A stretch of 64,000 nucleotides of DNA from Saprospiraceae bacterium (lineage in GTDB: Bacteria; Bacteroidota; Bacteroidia; Chitinophagales; Saprospiraceae): the NCBI GenBank assembly GCA_016710265.1, contig JADJJL010000007.1:558001-622000 (forward strand), written 5' to 3'. A program made the translations under genes and the position numbers. Every line of letters begins with the position of its first letter. The stretch's first letter is position 1. Below the pieces are notes generated by a model. That model was not told the origin of the DNA. It was given only the letters and a program-made list of their open reading frames with translations, and made no database searches. This document shows positions 56,824 through 64,000 of the stretch, piece by piece.

Positions 56824-57540
56824 ATGAATATATGTTTAATTGGATACGGCAAAATGGGCAAAGCCATCGAGTTGGTTTTGACAGAAAGGGGACATTCTAT
56901 TTCAGGAATTGTCCATCGGACCAATATCTCTGACTTAGCATTGATCCTTTCAAAAAGTGATGCCGCAATAGAATTCACTGGACCGGAATCCGCATATGAT
57001 ATGATTATTCAATGCTTTAATGCTGGTATACCTGTGGTGAGTGGTAGTACGGGTTGGCTTGACCATTGGGACGAAATGTTGGCACATCAATCAATCACCA
57101 ATGGAACATTACTTTGGGCTTCTAATTTCAGCATAGGGGTCAATCTATTTTTTGAAATCAATAAATTATTGGCTAAACTTAGTCAGTATCAAAAAGAATA
57201 TTCATATTCCATCCAGGAAATACACCACACAGCCAAACTGGATGTCCCTTCTGGCACCGCTTTAACACTGGTTTCTGATATTTTAGAAAATCATCAAGGC
57301 TATGAAGGTTGGATTTTGGATCCTCAACAACATCAGGATAAGCTGATTCCTGTGGAAGCAAAAAGAGAAGGAAACGTCATTGGTTACCATAAGGTAAAAA
57401 TAGAAGGTCCAAATGATCAAATTACTTTAATCCACGAAGCGTTTAATAGAAATGGATTTGCACTAGGTTCAGTCATCGCAGCAGAATGGATCAAAGAAAA
57501 GAAAGGAATTTTTTCTATGGCTGATTTATTGCAATTTTAA
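56824..57540 (+). CDS. dapB: 4-hydroxy-tetrahydrodipicolinate reductase
   Basis: A 238-residue enzyme of the lysine/diaminopimelate pathway that uses NAD(P)H. The nucleotide-binding motif is CLIGYGKMGKAIE at the N-terminus; STGW and the catalytic IHHTAKLDVPSGTAL (His-His and Lys) follow, with the C-terminal ADLLQF. It is shorter than the E. coli enzyme, typical of the Bacteroidota form. It stands 18 bp upstream of dnaG, probably in one transcript. Confidence 0.94.
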   Translation: MNICLIGYGKMGKAIELVLTERGHSISGIVHRTNISDLALILSKSDAAIEFTGPESAYDMIIQCFNAGIPVVSGSTGWLDHWDEMLAHQSITNGTLLWASNFSIGVNLFFEINKLLAKLSQYQKEYSYSIQEIHHTAKLDVPSGTALTLVSDILENHQGYEGWILDPQQHQDKLIPVEAKREGNVIGYHKVKIEGPNDQITLIHEAFNRNGFALGSVIAAEWIKEKKGIFSMADLLQF

Positions 57541-57557
57541 AAATTACAAAATCTATA

Positions 57558-59495
57558 ATGATACAACACAATTCTGTACAAAAGGTCATCGACGCAGCGA
57601 GAATCGAAGAAATAGTTAGGGACTATGTAGATTTAAAGAATCGCGGTTCGAACCTTACAGGATTGTGTCCGTTTCACAAAGAAAAAACGCCCTCCTTTTC
57701 TGTTTCACCTTCTAAAAATATTTACAAATGTTTTGGCTGTGGGAAAGCGGGTGGTGCTGTTGATTTTATAATGGAAATTGAGCAGTATAGTTTTGTAGAA
57801 GCCATAAGGTTTTTAGCCAAAAAATACCAAATCGAACTAGAAGAAAAGGAACTTACCCAACAAGATCGCGCGGAAGAACTAGAAATCCAGGCATTCAATA
57901 TCATTAACCAATGGGCTCAAGAATATTATAAGAATAAACTTTGGAATTCACAGGAAGGTAAAAATATAGGTCTTGAATATTTTAAAGAAAGAGGATTTTT
58001 GGATGCAACATTAGAGAAATTTGGAATCGGCTTTGCAGCGGATACTCCTTCAGCTTTTACCCAAGAGTCCATTCAGAAAGGATACAATATTGATTACTTA
58101 AAAAAATTGGGTTTAACCAATTCTCACGAACTAGATTTTTTTAGAAATAGAATTATTTTTCCACTGTACAATCAGACGGGCAAAGTCATAGGATTTGCCG
58201 GACGAGTAATGGGATCTGAAGTGAAGATTGCAAAGTATATCAATTCACCTGAAAGTACGGTTTACAAAAAAAGTAAGACGCTCTTTGGTTTACACCTTGC
58301 AAAGAACGAAATCCGCAAACAAAACAACTGCTATTTGGTAGAAGGATATACAGATGTGATGTCTTTAAATCAGGCAGGTATTGAAAATGTGGTTGCATCT
58401 TCCGGAACAGCATTAACGGAAGATCAGATCCATTTATTAAAAAGACATACACATACCGTCACCATTTTATACGATGGGGACAACGCAGGGATTAAAGCTG
58501 CTGAGAGAGGGATTGAATTAATCGTCAAAGAAGGTCTCAATGTCTATGTAGCACTTATTCCAGACAAGGAAGATCCAGATAGTTTTATTAAAAAACATGG
58601 ATATGAGGGCTTTCAAAAATTTTTAAATACTGAAGTTAAAGATTTTATTCTGTTTAAAATTCAATTGTTGCATCAAGAATCCCTCAATGACCCTGTTAAA
58701 AGATCTGGAGTGATTCAAGAAATTGTACAGATCATTGCTAAAATAGAGGACACGGTCAAGAGGTCTCTATACTTACAAAATGCTGCAAAAATTTTACAAT
58801 TGCCGGAGTCCACTTTAATCGAAAGTTGCAACAATTACATCCGCGAAAACTTAAAAAACAAATCTTTTGCAGAGAAAAGAAAAACGTTGGCGAATGATGA
58901 AAAAATCATTGAAGATCAAAAGGAAATAGGATTTAAAAAACAAAATCAGACTTTTCTTGAAACTGGAGATGAAATTCATGAAAAAGAATTGGTGAGAATT
59001 TTGATGCTCGCCGGCAACAACCCTTGGAAAAATACTGAATTCACAGTTGCGCATTATATCATTGAAAATGTGGTAGACATACTTGAATATTTTGACAATC
59101 CATTTTATGCAATGCTCGTGCAAGATGTGCTAAACAAAATTCAAAAAAACGAATCCGTCAATTTTAACTATTTCGTGAATCATCCCACCAAACATGTCAC
59201 TAATTTAGCGATTGAATTTTCAACTTTTCCATACATTTATAGTGAAAATTGGGAGAGTAAATATGGTATTTTCTTAAATAAAAAATCAAATGGCACAGAT
59301 TATATAGATGACGAAATAGAAACGGTCATTAAACATTTAAAGTTTCGAAAATTTAACAAAGTGATTCAAAATCTGGATAAGCAAATTTCTGAAAATCCAA
59401 ACTCGGAGGATGTCATTGAATTGATAAAAGCAAGAGAAGAAATTAAAAAAATAAAAAATAAATTGTTTCAGGAAGTCTGGAAAATTGAAAGTTAA
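57558..59495 (+). CDS. dnaG: DNA primase
   Basis: A 645-residue primase that makes RNA primers at replication forks. The N-terminal zinc domain shows GLCPFHKEKTPSF and YKCFGCGKAGG (CHC2-type, residues about 37-65). The catalytic core has the EGYTDVMSL and LYDGDNAGIKAA TOPRIM motifs (about 260-310). The C-terminal domain, which contacts the DnaB helicase, is helical and weakly conserved. It follows dapB closely. The last codons overlap the frame of the next protein, whose chosen start is after the stop. Confidence 0.95.
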   Translation: MIQHNSVQKVIDAARIEEIVRDYVDLKNRGSNLTGLCPFHKEKTPSFSVSPSKNIYKCFGCGKAGGAVDFIMEIEQYSFVEAIRFLAKKYQIELEEKELTQQDRAEELEIQAFNIINQWAQEYYKNKLWNSQEGKNIGLEYFKERGFLDATLEKFGIGFAADTPSAFTQESIQKGYNIDYLKKLGLTNSHELDFFRNRIIFPLYNQTGKVIGFAGRVMGSEVKIAKYINSPESTVYKKSKTLFGLHLAKNEIRKQNNCYLVEGYTDVMSLNQAGIENVVASSGTALTEDQIHLLKRHTHTVTILYDGDNAGIKAAERGIELIVKEGLNVYVALIPDKEDPDSFIKKHGYEGFQKFLNTEVKDFILFKIQLLHQESLNDPVKRSGVIQEIVQIIAKIEDTVKRSLYLQNAAKILQLPESTLIESCNNYIRENLKNKSFAEKRKTLANDEKIIEDQKEIGFKKQNQTFLETGDEIHEKELVRILMLAGNNPWKNTEFTVAHYIIENVVDILEYFDNPFYAMLVQDVLNKIQKNESVNFNYFVNHPTKHVTNLAIEFSTFPYIYSENWESKYGIFLNKKSNGTDYIDDEIETVIKHLKFRKFNKVIQNLDKQISENPNSEDVIELIKAREEIKKIKNKLFQEVWKIES

Positions 59496-59517
59496 AATAT
59501 TAGACTATCAAAATAAT

Positions 59518-62500
59518 ATGAATTATACAAATTGCATACTAATAGGCTTATTTTTTGCTGCATGTTCATTAACATTTTCACAAACCGCACCAGATTTAAC
59601 CAAACCCCTACCCCATTCTGGGATGCCAAATTGGGCCAATCTCATTTATGAAAATCCTGTTAATTTGTACCAACTGGATTCTGCCTATCAATCTTACTAT
59701 TCCAAATTTCCATTTGAAAAAAATGCTTACACAAGGTATTACAAGCGTTTAATCATGATGAATAGAATGTATTTGGATCAAGATGGAAATATAATATCAC
59801 ACAATGAACGAGTTTTTGAAAATAAAAGGCAAATACCATCTGCTGAAAAAAGAAACTCAATGCCTAATTGGACCCCAATCAACATGGAAACTTTTTGGTT
59901 GGAAAAACCAAAAGAGGCTTGCCCCTGGCAGGTCAATGTCTATGGAGTCGATTTATGCAAATCAAATCCTTCATTCATGGTTGCAGCATCAGAAACCGGG
60001 GGAATTTATCAAAGCAAGGACAAAGGCAAACATTGGAATCAAATCGGCCATGCTTATAATTTAGAAACCAAAGCATTGGCCATCCATCCCAATTCAACGG
60101 ATACTATATATCTAGGCACATCCGGTGGAATTAGAAGATCTGTGGATGGAGGAATCAGTTGGATAAATGTGTTTACCTTTCAAAACATGACGGTACATGA
60201 TTTGGAAATTCTAAGTTCTAATCCTCAAATAATTTTGGCCGCAACCAGCCAAGGTCTTTTTAGATCCATTAACTCCGGTCAAGTTTGGACCCGCATATTT
60301 AATGAAGCAAGTTGTGATGTAAAAGCAAATCCAGCCAATAACAATATCGTATATACCTTGAGATTTAACAATACCCTTGGATACTATGAACCCGTTAAAT
60401 CAAGTAATGCGGGTGCAAGCTTTACAATTAAAAATTCAGGTTGGCACAATCTCAAAGATGGTGGCGTCAGGATGGCTGTAACTCCTGCGAATAGTAATCG
60501 TGTCTATGCGATTGTCTTAACCACTGATCGAGGACCACATCTCATGAGGAGTGACAATGCCGGTGAAAGCTGGACCATTGCTTCAAAAGGAAATTATCAG
60601 GGATATACTTCTCCTGAATTTCCGATGGACAATTGGCAAGGATTTTATGATCTGGCGATTATTGCTTCTAATTCTAACGCTGATCATCTCATCACAGGAA
60701 CCGGCTCTATTTTTAAATCCACCAATGGGGGCCGAAATTTTAGTATTCATGGTGGTTATGGAGGAAATTTTTCTGTTCACCCTGATTTCCAATGCGCTGT
60801 TGGGAATGGTAATGACTATTGGATTGGCACAGATGGTGGTCTGACATATTCCGTGGATTTTTTTACGGATGTAACCAAAAGTGAAGCAAGAAATAAAGGA
60901 TTCAATGGAAGTGATTTTTGGGGATTTGATGTAGGCTGGAATCAAAAAACGGTAGCAGGAGGAAGATACCACAATGGCAACACTGTATACTCGAAAGAAT
61001 TTCAAGATAAATACATTCGAATGGGTGGAGCAGAACAATCCACAGGATATATTCACCCCATCAGAAATCACGATCTTTATTTTTCAGACATAGGTGCCTA
61101 TTCAGTATTTCAAAAAAATGATTCAAGCATGAATTGGACTGAAATCCCATGTGCAAAATATCCAAATGAATCTTATTATCCCATGGAATTTAGTAAAATG
61201 GTCTGGAGTCCTGTTTGTTATTCTACGGTGTATTTGGGTGAAAAAAATACGCTTTGGATGAGTCAAAACAATGCCGCTTCTTTTACAGCACTATTCTCTT
61301 TGCCTGATGCAGATTCTTGGGTGGAGGACCTTGAAATAAGTCGAAGCAATCCTGAGGTCATCTATTTTTCTGAAAGAAACAATAGAAGAGGAGATGGCTC
61401 GATCTGGAAATCAGAAGATGCGGGAAAAACTTTTCAAAAATTGAGTTCACCTCAAGGTAGTACAGGTGGAATGCGCAGGGTTAAAGCAATTTGTATAAGC
61501 GATACTGATAGCAAGGTCATATTTCAAGGCTTGAGAACCGGTAATTCACAAAATAAAGTTTTCAAATCTGAGGACGGTGGTCAGAATTGGACCAATCTTA
61601 CCACAAGTAAAATTTCCGGATTAAATATATCAGACATTATTTATCAAAATGGAACTGAAGATGGTGTATATATTGCCTGTGATGGCGGTCAAATTTTTTA
61701 TCGAAATAAAAATATGACCGATTGGGAATTGCATGGAACAGGATTAAGTGTCAGCCATTTTACAAGAGCATTAAAACCATTTTACAAAGAAAATAAATTG
61801 TTGAGCGGCTCTAATTTAGGAGTATGGGAAATTGATCTTTTTGAAAGTTCCAAACCGATCGCTCAGCCTAGTGTTGATAAGCAGAGTTCCTATTGTCATA
61901 GAGACACTTTTTATTTTGAAGATTTTTCTACATTATATCTAGACGGAACTGAAAAATACCAATGGGAATTTCCAAATGCCTTGTATGTCAGTGATCCTTT
62001 CTCCAAAAACCCCAAAGTAGTTTATGGTGGTGCAGGCTCTTATTCTGTAAGCTTGGAAATAAGCAATAGCATTGGTAGTTCGAAGAAAACTGTTTCCAAT
62101 ATGATCACTGTTTTTCCTTCCATCTGCAATCCAGATACTGTTTCAGGAAATTCATTGGATTTGGCCGCGAGTGGTAATTCATTAAATATTCCTCCTATTC
62201 CAGCTCTTCACCAAGCCACTGGATTTACAGTGATGGCATGGATCAAACTACACAAGAAACAAGATTGCTTTACACAGATCATCAGCAACTGGGGAAGCAA
62301 TGTAGGATTTGGATTTGGATTTGCTTTTCAGGGATATGTACCAACCACCAATCTTACTTTTTTTTGGAAGGATGTACCCTATCAATTAACCTCTCCATTT
62401 AATTTGGACACGCTTGTTTGGACCCATGTCGCTATGGTTGTTTATCCAGATTCTGTAAGACTTTATCGGGATGGAGTTGGTTGGACCAGAAGAGGCAATT

Positions 62501-63468
62501 TTGGGGACTTTGATCTAAGCAAAACTGCCTGGGAAGTAGGCAAAGGAGTTCCAGGACAATGTGGTGATTTTAATGGAGAAATAGAAGAATTAAAATTGTA
62601 CAACCGTTCCTTAAATCAAGATGAAATAAGAAAAAATATGCATCTCATTGAACCCAATGAAAATAATTTGGTAGCATATTATCAGTTTAATGAAGCAAAC
62701 AAAAACATTTTTTACAACAAAACCGGAATTTCCCATGCTGCCAACAACAATGGCCAAACCATTCCTTCTACTGCTCCTGTGTCTGCAGGATGGAGTCAGG
62801 AAATGAAAAATTTGAAAATGGGATGGAATTCTGCAAATGAAACTGGAATACAAATCCATCTTCAAAATAATCCTGCTAGCCAGACCAGAATGTATTCTTA
62901 TTTTCTACGTCACAATCCAACACCACTAGCTGATTCTATCCATGCTCCTTTTATGCCAGGATATTGGATCACAAGGTATTGGGAAAACAACCAAATCATC
63001 AATGTGGATAGCATTCGATTTAAATCACCAATTACATTTGATGCTTCTGCCGCAACTCAAAATTCAAGGTTAAAATTGTTTAGAAGAAATCCAGCCAATG
63101 CCCATTTACAAAGCTGGAACTATGAATCAAACGCCATTACAGCCGATGTGAATTCACAAGAAATTTTATTTCAAAACAATGGATCTGTTCAAGGACAATG
63201 GATGTTGAGTCGGCCAGATGTTTTATTGGATAATAAAAATGAAAGACCTTATAATACACAGTTCAGAGTCTACCCCAATCCATCCAATGGTGTTTGGACC
63301 ATTTGGTCAGACAATGCAATAGATGATATGTATGTAGAAGACATCAATGGTCAAATCATTTTAAAAATCAAAGCAGCATTTCCGTATACTCTTCATTTAG
63401 AAAATTATCCTGCCGGAGTTTACATACTTAGGCAAAACAACCAATTCATAAAACTCATCAAACTTTAA
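59518..63468 (+). CDS. Large secreted BNR-repeat/PKD/LamG protein with T9SS tail
   Basis: I choose ATG 59518 (MNYTNCILIGLFFAACSLTFS), which begins a signal peptide; an ATG at 59485 is inside dnaG. The product is about 1316 residues. Residues 120-780 hold repeated BNR/sortilin-type Asp-box motifs (YQSKDKGKHW, RRSVDGGISW, FRSINSGQVW, RSDNAGESW, FKSTNGGRNF, WKSEDAGKTF, FKSEDGGQNW), which make a beta-propeller. A PKD-like module (about 795-880) and a LamG/concanavalin-like module (about 895-1060, FTVMAWIKL) follow, then a T9SS sorting domain (FRVYPNPSNGVWTIW to IKLIKL). It is probably a surface exoprotein. Substrate is unknown. Confidence 0.9.
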   Translation: MNYTNCILIGLFFAACSLTFSQTAPDLTKPLPHSGMPNWANLIYENPVNLYQLDSAYQSYYSKFPFEKNAYTRYYKRLIMMNRMYLDQDGNIISHNERVFENKRQIPSAEKRNSMPNWTPINMETFWLEKPKEACPWQVNVYGVDLCKSNPSFMVAASETGGIYQSKDKGKHWNQIGHAYNLETKALAIHPNSTDTIYLGTSGGIRRSVDGGISWINVFTFQNMTVHDLEILSSNPQIILAATSQGLFRSINSGQVWTRIFNEASCDVKANPANNNIVYTLRFNNTLGYYEPVKSSNAGASFTIKNSGWHNLKDGGVRMAVTPANSNRVYAIVLTTDRGPHLMRSDNAGESWTIASKGNYQGYTSPEFPMDNWQGFYDLAIIASNSNADHLITGTGSIFKSTNGGRNFSIHGGYGGNFSVHPDFQCAVGNGNDYWIGTDGGLTYSVDFFTDVTKSEARNKGFNGSDFWGFDVGWNQKTVAGGRYHNGNTVYSKEFQDKYIRMGGAEQSTGYIHPIRNHDLYFSDIGAYSVFQKNDSSMNWTEIPCAKYPNESYYPMEFSKMVWSPVCYSTVYLGEKNTLWMSQNNAASFTALFSLPDADSWVEDLEISRSNPEVIYFSERNNRRGDGSIWKSEDAGKTFQKLSSPQGSTGGMRRVKAICISDTDSKVIFQGLRTGNSQNKVFKSEDGGQNWTNLTTSKISGLNISDIIYQNGTEDGVYIACDGGQIFYRNKNMTDWELHGTGLSVSHFTRALKPFYKENKLLSGSNLGVWEIDLFESSKPIAQPSVDKQSSYCHRDTFYFEDFSTLYLDGTEKYQWEFPNALYVSDPFSKNPKVVYGGAGSYSVSLEISNSIGSSKKTVSNMITVFPSICNPDTVSGNSLDLAASGNSLNIPPIPALHQATGFTVMAWIKLHKKQDCFTQIISNWGSNVGFGFGFAFQGYVPTTNLTFFWKDVPYQLTSPFNLDTLVWTHVAMVVYPDSVRLYRDGVGWTRRGNFGDFDLSKTAWEVGKGVPGQCGDFNGEIEELKLYNRSLNQDEIRKNMHLIEPNENNLVAYYQFNEANKNIFYNKTGISHAANNNGQTIPSTAPVSAGWSQEMKNLKMGWNSANETGIQIHLQNNPASQTRMYSYFLRHNPTPLADSIHAPFMPGYWITRYWENNQIINVDSIRFKSPITFDASAATQNSRLKLFRRNPANAHLQSWNYESNAITADVNSQEILFQNNGSVQGQWMLSRPDVLLDNKNERPYNTQFRVYPNPSNGVWTIWSDNAIDDMYVEDINGQIILKIKAAFPYTLHLENYPAGVYILRQNNQFIKLIKL

Positions 63469-63480
63469 TTAATAAATAAT

Positions 63481-64000
63481 ATGATTTCTCAGCACATTCA
63501 AGAATTTCAACAAGAAATATTAAAAATCCAGGAAGCTGGTTTATACAAATCAGAACGCATTATTTGTTCGCCACAAGGCGCAGAAGTGATTACCAATGAT
63601 GGCAAAAAAGTTTTGATTTTTTGTGCAAATAATTATTTGGGTCTTTCTTCCCATCCGGAAGTCATTCAGGCTGCAAAGGAAACAGTAGATGATCGCGGAT
63701 ATGGAATGTCGTCTGTTCGATTCATTTGCGGAACACAAGATATTCACAAACAACTGGAAGAAAAAATTTCTGCGTTTTTAGGTATGGAAGATGCAATATT
63801 GTATGCAGCTGCATTTGATGCCAATGGAGGAATATTTGAGCCCTTGTTGATTGAAGAGGACGCCATCATTTCCGATGAATTAAATCACGCATCGATCATT
63901 GATGGAATCCGATTGGCCAAAGCCAAACGATTTAGATACAAACACAATCAAATGGCTGATTTGGAAGAACAACTCAAAGCCGCAGAAGGATGCAGACGTA
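63481..64000 (+). CDS. kbl: Glycine C-acetyltransferase (2-amino-3-ketobutyrate CoA ligase), 5' part
   Basis: 173 codons are visible before the window ends. The start MISQHIQEFQQEILKIQEAG and the text NYLGLSSHPEVIQAAKE, YGMSSVRFICGTQDIHK, AAAFDANGGIFE, and DELNHASIIDGIRLAKAK match the alpha-oxoamine synthase family, and FICGTQDIHK with the following AFLGMEDAILYAAAFDAN fits Kbl specifically. This PLP enzyme splits 2-amino-3-ketobutyrate with CoA to glycine and acetyl-CoA in threonine degradation. The PLP Lys lies beyond the window. It starts 12 bp after the preceding gene. Confidence 0.92.
   Translation, partial: MISQHIQEFQQEILKIQEAGLYKSERIICSPQGAEVITNDGKKVLIFCANNYLGLSSHPEVIQAAKETVDDRGYGMSSVRFICGTQDIHKQLEEKISAFLGMEDAILYAAAFDANGGIFEPLLIEEDAIISDELNHASIIDGIRLAKAKRFRYKHNQMADLEEQLKAAEGCRR

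Overview
The window looks like AT-rich chromosome from a Bacteroidota bacterium, most likely a Saprospiria-type lineage. This rests on several very large secreted proteins with type IX secretion (T9SS) C-terminal sorting domains, BACON and HYR-like modules, Bacteroidota-style -7 promoter boxes (TAnnTTTG), a LytS/LytTR pair, and ordinary housekeeping genes (galK, lysA, fabD, folE, accD, dapB, dnaG, kbl).

Layout. 1-1.95 kb: a decayed IS3-type orfA, then a secreted FG-GAP/VCBS repeat protein. 1.95-4.9 kb: remains of a small, old integrated element holding two paralogous lipoproteins, a metzincin-like protein without the catalytic Glu, and a NACHT/STAND ATPase remnant. 4.89-28.94 kb: an integrative element of about 24 kb in the 3' end of tRNA-Cys, bounded by an 18-bp direct repeat. 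It carries T9SS/lipoprotein cargo (5.4-10.3 kb), another IS3 remnant, a PD-(D/E)XK protein, CsgG-like proteins, a defence block (14.7-25.3 kb: PLD-SNF2 helicase, Eco57I-like adenine methylase, small nuclease-like protein, DUF262/DUF1524 protein, AAA ATPase), a palm-polymerase-like protein, an HTH protein and a tyrosine integrase next to the tRNA. 28.9-64 kb: intact core chromosome, with galK, an S37 peptidase, lysA, a DUF3179 protein, a roughly 0.5-kb repeat array, an amidase, an ABC-F ATPase, the folE-fabD-yqgE operon, lytS-lytTR, three giant tandem surface-protein paralogs (42-55.4 kb), accD, dapB-dnaG, a BNR-repeat/LamG exoprotein and the start of kbl.

Two themes stand out. First, tRNA-Cys has been used as a repeated integration site: direct-repeat pairs with a 12-bp period occur at both ends of the large element and at both ends of the small one, at matching distances from the att core. 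Second, nearly every long gene in the defence block and several genes in both elements carry frameshifts (often in homopolymers) or in-frame stops, while core genes up to 4.5 kb long are uninterrupted. The islands are therefore either decaying or poorly resolved strain-variable DNA.
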